Shown here: piece after piece, positions 5,683-13,852 of the stretch
How the letters are laid out: the number at the start of each line of letters is the position of its first letter
Position numbering within the stretch: the first letter of the stretch is position 1
Origin: an uncultured bacterium
Lineage (GTDB): Bacteria; Planctomycetota; Phycisphaerae; Phycisphaerales; SM1A02
Direction of reading: 5' to 3'
Length of the DNA: 17,305 nt
NCBI GenBank assembly: GCA_903918555.1
Contig: CAIXEV010000221.1
Span: 1 to 17,305, forward strand
Position numbers and translations under genes: made by a program
The notes under the pieces: model-generated
Database searches by the model: none
Told to the model about the DNA's origin: nothing
What the model saw: the letters and a program-made list of their open reading frames with translations, nothing else

Positions 5683-6954
5683 ATGCCGACCGAGACCGCG
5701 CCCCGCGCCAATCCGATCCATGTCCGTATCCTCGAATGCGGCATGCCGCTCCTTGTCGAGGAAATGGCGGGGGTTCGGACCGCGGCGGTCAGCTGGCTCA
5801 CGCCCGCCGGAAACGCAAGCGACCCCGAGGGCAACGCGGGCGACGGCTGGTCGAGCCTTCTCGCCGAACTCGCCCAGCGTGGCGCGGGCGAGCGCGACAG
5901 CAAGGCCTTCAGCGATGCCTTCGACCGCGCGGGCGTCCAGCGCAGCGTCACCGCCGCAAGCCTCCACCTCGTCGCGAGCGGCACCACGGTCGGAACCCGC
6001 ATCGACGAGGCGCTCTCGCTGTTCTCTGATCTGATCGTCCGCCCGCACCTGCCGGGCGACGCCCTCGATGCCGTCCGCAGCCTCGCGATCCAGTCGCTCG
6101 AGAGCCTTCAGGACGACCCCCAGCACCGCGTCAGCCTGCGCCTCCGCGAACGCCATCTGCCGCCGCCGTTCAACCGCAGCGGCTACGGCAACCTCGATGC
6201 CTTCGAGCGGGCCGAGATCGGCGCCTTGCGTCAGGACTGGATGCGGCGCGTCCGCCCGGTCGGCTCGATCCTGGCCGTCGCCGGCGCAGTCGACGCGGAC
6301 TCGGTCGCGCGCACCATGGATCGCCTGCTCAAGGGCTGGCACGGCGAGGCGATCGATGTGCAGCAGGCGGGCCCCGCGACGGGCGGCATCGCCCACGAGA
6401 TGGACGAGTCGAACCAGACCCACATCGCGATCGGGTTCGACGCCCCCAACGAGCGCGACCCTGCGTCGCTCCTCTGCCGTCTGGCGACCTCGATCCTCGG
6501 CGGCGAGACCTCGAGCCGGCTCTTCACCGAAGTGCGCGAGCGACGCGGTCTCTGCTACTCCGTCAACGCCGGCTACGGCGGCGGCCGCGACCGCGGCATC
6601 GTCGCGATCTACGCCGGCAGCACCCCCGAGCGCGCGCAGGAAACCCTCGACACGATCCTCCACGAGGTGCACGCGCTCGAGCACGGCGTGTCCGCCGACG
6701 AGTTCCGCCGCGCGCAGATCGGCCTCAAGAGCCGGCTGGTCATGCACGGCGAAAGCACGGGCGCCCGCGCGGCCGCGCTCGCCAGCGACTGGTACCGCCT
6801 CGGGCGCTGCCGCTCGCTTCTCGAACTCACCGCAGAGGTCGAGGCCGTCACGCTCGATGCGCTGAACCGCTGGATCGCCTCATCGATGGGCGAGGCGTGG
6901 CGCCACACCATGACGGTCTACACCATCGGGCAGAGCCAGCCGAAATTCGGCTGA
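5683..6954 (+). CDS. M16-family peptidase homologue lacking the zinc motif
   Basis: This 423-residue protein has the two-lobed M16B (mitochondrial-processing-peptidase-like) layout. The C-terminal lobe carries the conserved segment SSRLFTEVRERRGLCYSV at 277-294, with the typical Arg285 and Tyr292. The zinc signature HxxEH normally follows a GxAH motif; here the aligned segment is GWSSLLAEL at 55-63, so both His and the Glu are replaced (S58, A61, E62). The protein is therefore predicted to be non-catalytic, like the regulatory or substrate-binding subunits that pair with an active M16 protein. No active partner is encoded next to it. No signal peptide is visible, so it is probably cytoplasmic. 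The start has no Shine-Dalgarno. Confidence 0.9.
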   Translation: MPTETAPRANPIHVRILECGMPLLVEEMAGVRTAAVSWLTPAGNASDPEGNAGDGWSSLLAELAQRGAGERDSKAFSDAFDRAGVQRSVTAASLHLVASGTTVGTRIDEALSLFSDLIVRPHLPGDALDAVRSLAIQSLESLQDDPQHRVSLRLRERHLPPPFNRSGYGNLDAFERAEIGALRQDWMRRVRPVGSILAVAGAVDADSVARTMDRLLKGWHGEAIDVQQAGPATGGIAHEMDESNQTHIAIGFDAPNERDPASLLCRLATSILGGETSSRLFTEVRERRGLCYSVNAGYGGGRDRGIVAIYAGSTPERAQETLDTILHEVHALEHGVSADEFRRAQIGLKSRLVMHGESTGARAAALASDWYRLGRCRSLLELTAEVEAVTLDALNRWIASSMGEAWRHTMTVYTIGQSQPKFG

Positions 6955-6975
6955 GGGTTCGGCTGAAGGGTCCTG

Positions 6976-6992
6976 CCGAGAGGCTCTCTCGG
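6976..6992. other. Short stem-loop between convergent genes
   Basis: CCGAGAG (6976-6982) and CTCTCGG (6986-6992) form a 7-bp stem with a 3-nt loop. There is no T run, so it is at best a weak or factor-dependent terminator for the M16 gene. Confidence 0.35.
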
Positions 6993-7034
6993 GACGCGTG
7001 GCCCCGCGCCGGCCGCTGAGGCCGCGTGCGGCGA

Positions 7035-7283
7035 TCAGAGCGCCTCGACGACGCTGTAGCGGTCGAGGTTCAGGGTGACGATCTCGCCGTCATCCTTCGT
7101 GACCTCAAGCCGGTCGAGCCAGAGGCGGTCGGACTTGGCGTGGGCGAACCACGAGCCGGTCTTCGCCTGGCGATAGCGGGCCACCGTGCCTTCCACGGTC
7201 GTCGTCCAGACGGCGTGGGTCTGCGGCATCTGCTGCGTCACGCGGACGCGGGTACCAGGGGGAAAGGCAACGATCTCGAGCAT
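7035..7283 (-). CDS. Small conserved protein, probably beta-rich, unknown
   Basis: This is an 82-residue hydrophilic protein with alternating beta-strand-like segments (PGTRVRVTQQ, WTTTVEGTVARY, LWLDRLEVTK, IVTLNLDRYSVVE) and several Trp residues. It looks like a small SH3- or KOW-type barrel, and I recall similar short conserved proteins in planctomycetes, but I cannot name a family or a function. There is no signal peptide or membrane segment. The ATG at 7283 has no Shine-Dalgarno; a TATACT box lies 9 nt upstream. It is a single gene convergent with the M16 gene. Confidence 0.8.
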   Translation of the reverse strand: MLEIVAFPPGTRVRVTQQMPQTHAVWTTTVEGTVARYRQAKTGSWFAHAKSDRLWLDRLEVTKDDGEIVTLNLDRYSVVEAL

Positions 7284-7292
7284 GGGGCACCG

Positions 7293-7298
7293 AGTATA
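7293..7298 (-). promoter_or_regulatory. Candidate -10 box of a leaderless transcript
   Basis: On the minus strand TATACT, a near-consensus -10, ends 9 nt before the ATG at 7283. No convincing -35 lies upstream. The spacing suggests transcription starts at or next to the ATG. Confidence 0.5.
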
Positions 7299-7348
7299 CA
7301 GGGGTCGCCAGAGGTGCGATGTCGGCGGCTCTTCGCGCGCTCGACGCG

Positions 7349-8095
7349 TCAGCCGCCGACCCGCGCGGGGGTGGCCGACATGAACTTGCCGTGGTCGAAG
7401 GCTTCGAGGGTGACCTTCAGATCGATCTTGCCGCCGGGGCGGACCACCGTGAAGTCGATCGTGTCGCCGGCATTCTTCGAGCGCAGGGCCCTGCGCACCG
7501 ATCCGGGGTCGGCGGGGGTCTTGCCGTCAACCGCGACGATCACATCGTGGTCGCGCAGGCCGCCGGCGTGGCCGTTGAGTTCCTCCGCGACATCCTCGAG
7601 GACGCTCGCGGCGCGGGGGTCGACGCCGAGGTGGGTGGCGAGCACGGGGTCGATGGCGCGCATGCGCACGCCGAGCATGACCGGCGGGGTGGCGGGCATC
7701 GGGGACATCGGGGCCATCTGGGCGGATGCGGGGTCGACGCGCGGGGGCATGCCGCCCTGCGGGGCGATGCCACCCTGCGGGGCTGCGCCGTCTCGCGACT
7801 CTTGGCGAACCAGCTTCGTGGTGACGACCTCGACGCGCTGGCCGTCGTAGCCCGTGTCGGCGCTGCGGAACTCCGACGACTCCTCGATCGACTCGCTCGA
7901 GCTCGACTCCCACTTGGGAGCGCTCTTCGAGGAGGACTTCTTCTCCATCGACGACTTCGGCGACTTGGGACGGCCGCCGTCGGTCGACTCGCAGCCGCCG
8001 AGCGCGATGCCCGCCGCAGCGGTTGCCGCCACGCAGAGGACGGCGAGGGTGCGACGGGGGAGGAGGCCGGTGCAGCAGAGGTTCTCGCGGGGCAT
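7349..8095 (-). CDS. PDZ-domain lipoprotein
   Basis: This 248-residue protein has a lipoprotein signal ending in the lipobox LGGC (Cys35), so it should be lipid-anchored in the envelope facing the periplasm. A Ser/Lys/Glu-rich low-complexity stretch (about 45-75) and a Gly/Pro/Met-rich spacer with the repeat APQGG lie before the fold. The C-terminal part, about 145-235, is a PDZ domain with LGVRMRAID, then GLRDHDVIVAVDGK and VVRPGGK. No protease domain is attached, unlike HtrA/DegP. It probably works as a peptide-binding adaptor, which is inference. The ATG at 8095 was chosen because it gives a proper signal peptide; upstream in-frame sequence belongs to the divergent gene. It is divergent from the lipoprotein at 8187. 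Confidence 0.88.
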   Translation of the reverse strand: MPRENLCCTGLLPRRTLAVLCVAATAAAGIALGGCESTDGGRPKSPKSSMEKKSSSKSAPKWESSSSESIEESSEFRSADTGYDGQRVEVVTTKLVRQESRDGAAPQGGIAPQGGMPPRVDPASAQMAPMSPMPATPPVMLGVRMRAIDPVLATHLGVDPRAASVLEDVAEELNGHAGGLRDHDVIVAVDGKTPADPGSVRRALRSKNAGDTIDFTVVRPGGKIDLKVTLEAFDHGKFMSATPARVGG

Positions 8096-8186
8096 GGGGG
8101 GTGAATCGGCATGGCGCCGAGCGAGGCTGTAAAACCAACCGGCGCCGCAAAGCCCCACCTGCGGCTCATCGCGTACGCTGAGATCG

Positions 8187-8747
8187 ATGGCATCCGCCAA
8201 CCGCACCAGCCGCCTCGCGTTCGCCGCCGTCGCCAGCCTCGGCATCGTCGTGGCGGGTCTGAGCGGCTGCGCCTCGCGTCGCACCGATGCCGCCAGCGCG
8301 GCGCCGACGAAGCCCTCGCCTGAAGCCGGCGGCGTGGTGGCGTCGACCGAGCCGGCGCTGCCGACCGAACCGCCCGCGGGCCACACCGCCTCGACCATCG
8401 CCGTCTCCGATCTCTCGCGCGTGGAACGCGACCTGCGGCGCCGAGCGCTCATCGAGGTGCGCGTCGATGCGCGCGACGCGAGCGGCGCGCCCGCCCGCCT
8501 CGGCGGCGCGATGCGGATCGTCGTGCAGGCGCCCGGCGCCGTGCCAGAGTCGCAGACCTTCGACCTCGCGCTCCGCACGCAGAGGCAGTCGGACGAGCGC
8601 TACGACCCGATCCTGCTTCAGTATGTCATGCGCATCGAGCCGGTCTGGTCGACCGAGCCGGCACGCGGCTCCACCATCGAGGTGCGCGCGTCGCTCGCCC
8701 TCGCGTCAGGCTCCACGCTCGAGGCCGTTGGCAACATCGAGTGGTGA
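8187..8747 (+). CDS. Lipoprotein of unknown function
   Basis: This 186-residue protein starts with a lipoprotein signal (hydrophobic stretch LAFAAVASLGIVVAGL) and lipobox LSGC with Cys28. An Ala/Pro/Thr-rich linker of about 40 residues follows. The rest (about 70-186) looks like one beta-sandwich domain with LIEVRVDARDASGAPA, MRIVVQAPG and IEVRASLALASG, possibly substrate or protein binding. I do not recognise the family. It is divergent from the PDZ lipoprotein with 91 bp between starts, suggesting a shared envelope role. The stop codon lies in the first unit of the tandem repeat at 8736. There is no Shine-Dalgarno; TACGCT lies 7 nt before the ATG. Confidence 0.8.
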   Translation: MASANRTSRLAFAAVASLGIVVAGLSGCASRRTDAASAAPTKPSPEAGGVVASTEPALPTEPPAGHTASTIAVSDLSRVERDLRRRALIEVRVDARDASGAPARLGGAMRIVVQAPGAVPESQTFDLALRTQRQSDERYDPILLQYVMRIEPVWSTEPARGSTIEVRASLALASGSTLEAVGNIEW

Positions 8748-8821
8748 CGGTCAAGCATCGAGTGGTGACGGTCAAACATCGAGTGGTAACGGTCAAGGCG
8801 TCGAGTGGTGACGGTCAAGGC
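8736..8821. repeat. Four-copy 21-bp tandem repeat at a convergent gene junction
   Basis: Four copies of a unit close to ATCGAGTGGTGACGGTCAAG begin at 8736, 8757, 8778 and 8800, with periods 21, 21 and 22. The third copy has TAA where the others have TGA. The stop codon TGA (8745-8747) of the plus gene lies in unit 1, and the stop TGA of the minus gene (8815-8817) lies in unit 4. Confidence 0.92.
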
Positions 8822-10179
8822 TTCGCAGGCGCCGCCGCAGGCGCCGCTGCGCCACCCTGCCCCGGCTTCTGCTCGTACTTCGCCTTCATCTGGCTCTGGT
8901 GCGAGGTCAGGTCGATCGAGCGCCCGTCGATCCATGCTGCCGCGACATCGCTCGTGATCTCGAGCGGGTGACCGCGCGTCAGGATGATCGTCGCGCTCTT
9001 CAACGGCGCGATCGTGCCGTACTTCGAGTCGATGCCGGCGATGCGGCAGGGCCCGGCCGTCACGGCGCGCAGCGCGGCCTCGCGGTCGAGGCCGAACGCA
9101 GCGGCGGTCGCGGCGTGGTGCGGCAGGTTGCGCTCGTGCGCGGGCTCGTCGCCGGTGGTGATCGAGAAGACGATGCCGGCGTCGGCGAGCTTCTTCGGCA
9201 GCGTGTACGCCGCGTCGGTCGGCGCGTGGCGCGTGCCGGGCAGGCGATGCACGCCGCGCACGACGACGGGCACGCCCTCGGCCTTGAGGAACGGAATCGC
9301 CTGCTCGACGCCTTCGCCGCCGATCACGACGGGCCTGAGCCCGCGCGACTTCGCCCACGCGACGCCCGCCTCGATCTGCGAGGCGCTGCCGACCTCGATG
9401 AAGACGGGATCCTTGCCCGCGAGCACATCGCGCATCGCCTCGGCGCGCAGGTCGTGGTCGACCGTCGGGTCGGCGGCGCGCGCCTCGTTGATCGCCTTCA
9501 TCTCGTCGAAGAAGCGGGAGATCTTCTCGATGTCCTCCTTCGCGCGCTTCTTCTGCTCCTCGGGCGAGCGGCGCGACGCGAGGACGCGCGCGGGCTCGAC
9601 CACCGGCCAGGTGATGATGACGCCGACCGCAGGGTCGACGGTCATGTCCGCAGGCGTCCAGCCGTCGAGCCGGATCGCCGAGGCTGTGCCGCCGACCACG
9701 CCGCCATCGGGCGCGGTGACCGCAAGCAGGATGCCCGCCGCGCGCGCGACGGTGAGGAGATCGCTGTCGGGATTGATCGCGATGGCAGGCACGGCCTCGG
9801 GGCGGAACTCGCCGAACTCGCGGCGGTCGTCGGTCGTGTCGACCGAAAGCGTCTCGATGAGGCCGAGCGTGGTCGGGAACGCGCAGAAGCCGGGCGACAC
9901 ATGCATGCCCTGCGCGTCGACGATCTCGCAGTTCGGCGGCAGCTCGGGCATGCCGGCGCCGACCGACACGATGCGGCCGCCGTCGAAGACGACATGGCCG
10001 TTCTCGATGACGGGCGTGTCGGCGAGCGCGGTGTGGACGACCGCGTGCACGATCGCGACGGGGCGCGACTGCGGCTTCGCGGGCACGACATCGCTCTGCG
10101 CGAAGGCGGGCGAACCCGCGGCGAGCGAGGCGACGGCGACGAGCGCCGAGACGGGAACGAACGGATTGAAGCGCTTCAC
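8815..10179 (-). CDS. Exported amidohydrolase-like protein without the HxH motif
   Basis: This 454-residue protein has a Sec signal peptide (cleavage likely after AFA27), so it is exported. It has the N-terminal beta-sandwich of amidohydrolases (ALADTPVIENGHVVFDGGRIVSVG) and the C-terminal pattern (HAATAAAFGLDREAALRAVTAGP and PLKSATIILTRGHP). The metal-binding HxH expected after the PG of PGLIDAHxH is missing: the aligned stretch is PGFCAFPTTLGL at 96-107, with Pro102 and Thr104 in place of the two His. It is probably not a normal metal-dependent hydrolase. It ends in an Ala/Pro tail. The start is GTG at 10179, overlapping the TGA of the upstream amidohydrolase (GTGA), with a strong GGAGG ribosome site (10187-10191) inside the upstream gene. 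Confidence 0.85.
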   Translation of the reverse strand: MKRFNPFVPVSALVAVASLAAGSPAFAQSDVVPAKPQSRPVAIVHAVVHTALADTPVIENGHVVFDGGRIVSVGAGMPELPPNCEIVDAQGMHVSPGFCAFPTTLGLIETLSVDTTDDRREFGEFRPEAVPAIAINPDSDLLTVARAAGILLAVTAPDGGVVGGTASAIRLDGWTPADMTVDPAVGVIITWPVVEPARVLASRRSPEEQKKRAKEDIEKISRFFDEMKAINEARAADPTVDHDLRAEAMRDVLAGKDPVFIEVGSASQIEAGVAWAKSRGLRPVVIGGEGVEQAIPFLKAEGVPVVVRGVHRLPGTRHAPTDAAYTLPKKLADAGIVFSITTGDEPAHERNLPHHAATAAAFGLDREAALRAVTAGPCRIAGIDSKYGTIAPLKSATIILTRGHPLEITSDVAAAWIDGRSIDLTSHQSQMKAKYEQKPGQGGAAAPAAAPAKP

Positions 10180-13100
10180 TTGCTCACCTCCATCGTGCTG
10201 AGCTCCATCACCGGAACGCCCTCTTCCTCGGCGCGCTGCACGGCGCCGCAGCCGCAGTCGCCTTGCTTGCGCGGAATCGGGTCAAGCCCGCGCGCGATGC
10301 GCAGCCAGATCGTGTCCTCGCGGTTCTCGAGGAGCTGCTCGAGCAGCGATCCCGGGCGACCGCGTCGACCGCGTCCGCCCTCGCCCGGCGCAGCGGCCGG
10401 TCCGGCGTCGCGCGCGGCCGGCGACGCCGTCGCCTTCGCGATGAGCTCGGCGCGCATGCGCACGATTCCCGCGTTCGCCTGCTCGTCGTCCGCGCGCGAG
10501 TATCGCCGCACGCCGTCGACATAGGTCTCCTCGCAGCGCGTGAACGCGCTGAGCGGCTCGCCGTTCCAGAGGGCGAAGTCCGCGTCCTTGCCGACCTCGA
10601 GCGAGCCGGTGCGGCCGTCGATCCGCAGCTGCTTCGCGGGGTTGAGCGTGACGAGCTTCAGCGCCTCCTCGGGCGCGAGGTTGCCGTAGCGCACGGCCTT
10701 CGCGGCCTCCATGTTCATGCGCCGCGCGAGTTCGTCGGAGTCGCTGTTGAAGCTGACGAGGACGCCCGCCTTCTGCAGCATCGCGCCGTTCCACGGAATC
10801 GCGTCCATCACCTCGATCTTGTACGCCCACCAGTCGCTGAAGCTCGACGCGCCCGCGCCGTGCTTGGCGATCTCGGGAGCGACCTTGAAGCCTTCGAGCA
10901 CATGCTGGAGCGTCGCCACGCGGAAGCCGAAGCGATCGGCCGTCTCGAGGAGCATGAGGATCTCGTCCTGGCGGTAGCTGTGGCAGTGGACGAGGCGCGT
11001 GCCCTCGAGGATCTCCGCGAGCGTCTCGAGTTCGAGGTCGGGCCGCGGCGGCATCGCGCCCGCGGCGGCGCCTTGCGCTGCGAACGCCTTCTGCCTCGCG
11101 CGGTACTCCTGCGCGGCGCGGAACGAGTCCTCCATGAAGGTCGCGACGCCCATGCGCGAGTTCGGATAGCGCGACTTCGTGCGCACGACGTTCTCGCCGA
11201 GCGCGAACTTGATGCCCGACGGCGCCTCCTTGAAGCGGAAGCCGTCGATGTCCTCGCCCCAGCGGATCTTGACGACCGAGTTGCGGCCGCCGATCGGATT
11301 CGCGGAGCCGTGCAGCTGGTTGGCGGCGGTGAGGCCGCCCGAGAGCTGGCGATACCAGTTGATGTCGGTCGGGTCGATCACATCGCCGATCCACACTTCG
11401 GCGGTGCACGCCTGCGTGCCTTCGTTGACGCCGCCTGAGATACCCGTGTGGCTGTGGCAATCGATGAGGCCGGGCGTGATGTGCATGCCCTTGCCATCGA
11501 CGACGCGCGCGTCGGCGGGCACCGCGAGGTTTTGGCCGATCGCAGCGATCTTGCCGTTCTCGACGAGCAGGTCTGCGTCGCGGAGCGTGCCTTGCGCGGC
11601 GAGCGTCCAGATCGTCGCGCCCTTCACCATCACCTTGCCCGCGAGCGGCTGTCCGACGAGACCGTGCTCGCCGAACGGGAACGGCAGGCGATCCGTCCAG
11701 AGGTTCGCGCGCTCGGCCTTCTCCTTCTCGGCGGCGTCGTCCTTCTTCGGTTCCTTCTTCTCGTCGTTCTTCTCGTCGTTCTTCGCCTCGGGCTTCGGCT
11801 CGTCCTTCTTCGGCTCGTCCTTCTTCGGATCTGGCGCCACGCGCGTCAGCGTGAAGGTGACGCGCGCGCCCGTCGCGTCGTCGGCGGTCATCGTGGCGCG
11901 GTCGCCCGTGCCCGCGAACGACACGCGGATCTCGCCATCGAAACCAAACGGCGCGCCGTCGAACATGCCGCTGCCGCGACCGTCGGTCGTCACGCTTGCA
12001 CGCTTCGCGGAGGCGCTGGCCTGCTTGGGCTTCTCGTCCTTTGCGGCCCCGGCGCCCTCGGCGTCGGGTGCGGGCTGCGCGGGCGCATTGGCCTTTGGCG
12101 CTTCGTCCGGCTTCAACTCGTCCAGCTTTACTTCGTCCAGCTTCAACTCGGGCGTCCATGTCGCCTTGATCGAGCCGTCCTTCGGATCGATCGCAAGCGC
12201 GAGGTCCTTGGCGATCGGCTTCGGCGTGGCGCCGTTCGCAGTCACCGTGAAGTTGCCCGCCGCGAGCACGGGCGCGTCGGGCATCATCGTGACGGGCGTG
12301 CCGCCGACGAACATGCCTTCGAACTTCGTGTCGGCCTCGAGCGGGTCGCCCGCGGCGATGACGATGTTCGCGAGCTTGCCCGCCTCGATCGTGCCGATGC
12401 GCGCGTCGACGCCGAGCTGGCGCGCCGGCACGGTCGTCAGCGCCGCGAGCGCCTCGTCCTTGGTGAGGCCGTGCGCGATCGCGTCGGCGAGCTTCTTGCG
12501 GAACGCGCCCTTGTCCTGCATGCGGTGCGTCGTGAGCGAGACATCGCTGCCGTTCGCGACGAAGCGCTTCGGGTTCGTCGGCGCGTAGCGCCAGGTCATC
12601 AGGTCGCGCAGCGAGATGGTGTCGGCCGCCATCGGCGACACGAGGTCGGGCGCCTGCGGGAACTCGATCGGCACGATCAGCGAGGCCTTCGCGTCGGCGA
12701 GCAGCGCCGCGACCTTCGCCTCGGCGCGGAACTCGTTGCCGCTGCCGAGCACGGCGATCGGCGCCTTGGGCATCTCGACGCGCGCGAGCCGCACGAGGCG
12801 CTCGACCTCGAGTTCATCGCTCGCGTCGAGCACGAGGCCATGGCGCCCGTCCACGAGCGGCAGCAGCGCGTCGAACGCGTTCATGTCCTCGATCGGCAGC
12901 TGCGTCGGCGCGGCCGCGAGCGTGCGCGCGCGCCAGTTCGCGTCCATGAAGGTCTGGCGCAGGAGCGCGTACGAGCCCATCAGGCTCGACGGAAAGCGGT
13001 TCTCGTTCTCGACGGCGCGCATCGTCGCGGGCGACGGCGGCGTGCCGGGCGTCTGCCCGAAGAACGCGTTCCAGTCGACGGTGCGCGGCCCGACGAACTG

Positions 13101-13679
13101 CACCGTGCGGGCGGCGAGATGGTGGTCGGCGTCGGCCGCCACGCGCGCCGCGTCGCCGCGCCGCCCGGGCGCGCGCTCGCCGGCGCGGAAGAGAAGCCGC
13201 GTGTCGCTCGAGCCGCGGAAGACGCCCGACGAAGGCAGCACGCGCGCGACCGCGAAGCCCTGGGCGCGCAGCGCCTCGACCGTCGCGTCGGGAAGCATGA
13301 TGTCGGCGGCGCTGACCTCGGGCGTCACATACTGGTTCCAGTGCGCGCCCGGCGCCTTCAGCACCCCCACCTGCGCCTCGGCCGAATCGGTGACGAGCGC
13401 CGGCTCGATGAACGCGGCGACGAGCGTCTTGCCGCTCACATCGAACACGCGGTAGCCCGCTGGCGCCGCGAGATCGGCGCCGACCGCCTCGATCGCGCCG
13501 TCCTTGATGAGGACGGTCGCCTTCTCGATCGTCTGGCCGGGCGCGACGAGCACCTTGCCGCCGACCAGGGCGTAGCGCGCCGGGTTGCTTGGCCGCATTC
13601 CGTTGACGGGTGGCTGCTGGGCGTGGGACAGACCGGCGATGGCGAGCGCGAGAAGCGCCGCATGGCGGGAAAGGTGCAT
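10176..13679 (-). CDS. Large exported bipartite amidohydrolase
   Basis: This 1167-residue protein has a signal peptide (cleavage likely after SHA20). The first half (about 35-480) is amidohydrolase-like but has lost the HxH: the aligned segment is IEPAL at 91-95. A low-complexity linker follows with KLDE-type repeats at about 511-525, then a predicted beta region (about 560-610) and a Lys/Glu/Asp/Pro linker at about 617-660. The second amidohydrolase domain (about 685-1085) is intact: PGLIDCHSHTG with H742 and H744, VHCHS with H898 and H900, LQHVLEG with H926 and a late Asp980 in SFNSDSDE. The substrate may be a cyclic amide or imide such as a peptide or imidazolone; not determinable here. 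A Cys-containing tail (DCGCG) follows. No Shine-Dalgarno; TACGAT lies 8 nt upstream. Confidence 0.88.
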   Translation of the reverse strand: MHLSRHAALLALAIAGLSHAQQPPVNGMRPSNPARYALVGGKVLVAPGQTIEKATVLIKDGAIEAVGADLAAPAGYRVFDVSGKTLVAAFIEPALVTDSAEAQVGVLKAPGAHWNQYVTPEVSAADIMLPDATVEALRAQGFAVARVLPSSGVFRGSSDTRLLFRAGERAPGRRGDAARVAADADHHLAARTVQFVGPRTVDWNAFFGQTPGTPPSPATMRAVENENRFPSSLMGSYALLRQTFMDANWRARTLAAAPTQLPIEDMNAFDALLPLVDGRHGLVLDASDELEVERLVRLARVEMPKAPIAVLGSGNEFRAEAKVAALLADAKASLIVPIEFPQAPDLVSPMAADTISLRDLMTWRYAPTNPKRFVANGSDVSLTTHRMQDKGAFRKKLADAIAHGLTKDEALAALTTVPARQLGVDARIGTIEAGKLANIVIAAGDPLEADTKFEGMFVGGTPVTMMPDAPVLAAGNFTVTANGATPKPIAKDLALAIDPKDGSIKATWTPELKLDEVKLDELKPDEAPKANAPAQPAPDAEGAGAAKDEKPKQASASAKRASVTTDGRGSGMFDGAPFGFDGEIRVSFAGTGDRATMTADDATGARVTFTLTRVAPDPKKDEPKKDEPKPEAKNDEKNDEKKEPKKDDAAEKEKAERANLWTDRLPFPFGEHGLVGQPLAGKVMVKGATIWTLAAQGTLRDADLLVENGKIAAIGQNLAVPADARVVDGKGMHITPGLIDCHSHTGISGGVNEGTQACTAEVWIGDVIDPTDINWYRQLSGGLTAANQLHGSANPIGGRNSVVKIRWGEDIDGFRFKEAPSGIKFALGENVVRTKSRYPNSRMGVATFMEDSFRAAQEYRARQKAFAAQGAAAGAMPPRPDLELETLAEILEGTRLVHCHSYRQDEILMLLETADRFGFRVATLQHVLEGFKVAPEIAKHGAGASSFSDWWAYKIEVMDAIPWNGAMLQKAGVLVSFNSDSDELARRMNMEAAKAVRYGNLAPEEALKLVTLNPAKQLRIDGRTGSLEVGKDADFALWNGEPLSAFTRCEETYVDGVRRYSRADDEQANAGIVRMRAELIAKATASPAARDAGPAAAPGEGGRGRRGRPGSLLEQLLENREDTIWLRIARGLDPIPRKQGDCGCGAVQRAEEEGVPVMELSTMEVSK
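11740..11830. repeat. In-gene tandem repeat coding the charged linker
   Basis: The DNA repeats short units such as TTCTTCGGCTCGTCC and TTCTTCTCGTCG, which on the minus strand encode KKDEP and KNDEK blocks at about residues 617-647 of the large amidohydrolase. Such repeats change length easily and give a flexible charged linker. Confidence 0.8.
12104..12148. repeat. Three-copy 15-bp in-gene repeat
   Basis: Three 15-bp copies (12104-12118, 12119-12133, 12134-12148), the last being CGTCCAGCTTCAACT, encode the consecutive pentapeptides KLDEV, KLDEL and KPDE-type on the minus strand, in the first linker of the large amidohydrolase. Confidence 0.85.
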
Positions 13680-13687
13680 AGGGGCGA

Positions 13688-13693
13688 ATCGTA
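13688..13693 (-). promoter_or_regulatory. Candidate -10 box of the amidohydrolase operon
   Basis: On the minus strand TACGAT ends 8 nt before the ATG at 13679. There is no Shine-Dalgarno and no clear -35. It may give a leaderless or near-leaderless transcript. Confidence 0.4.
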
Positions 13694-13737
13694 CGGGAAG
13701 CCGACGATGCGCCCCGTTCGGAGCCGTTCGGCCATGG

Positions 13738-13771
13738 AAAAGCCCCGCATCGGAGGACCGAGGCGGGGCTT
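13738..13771 (-). terminator. Intrinsic terminator of flgM
   Basis: AAGCCCCGC (13740-13748) and GCGGGGCTT (13763-13771) form a 9-bp stem with an inner TCGG/CCGA stem and AGGA loop. On the minus strand the hairpin runs into TTTT, so it ends the flgM transcript about 80 bp after its stop and insulates the amidohydrolase operon. Confidence 0.85.
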
Positions 13772-13852
13772 AGGTGCTGTCGTCAGGCCTACGCGGGGAT
13801 CACACACCTGCGTCGGACAAGTTGGGTCGATCAGCTGGGTGCAGACCGCGCG

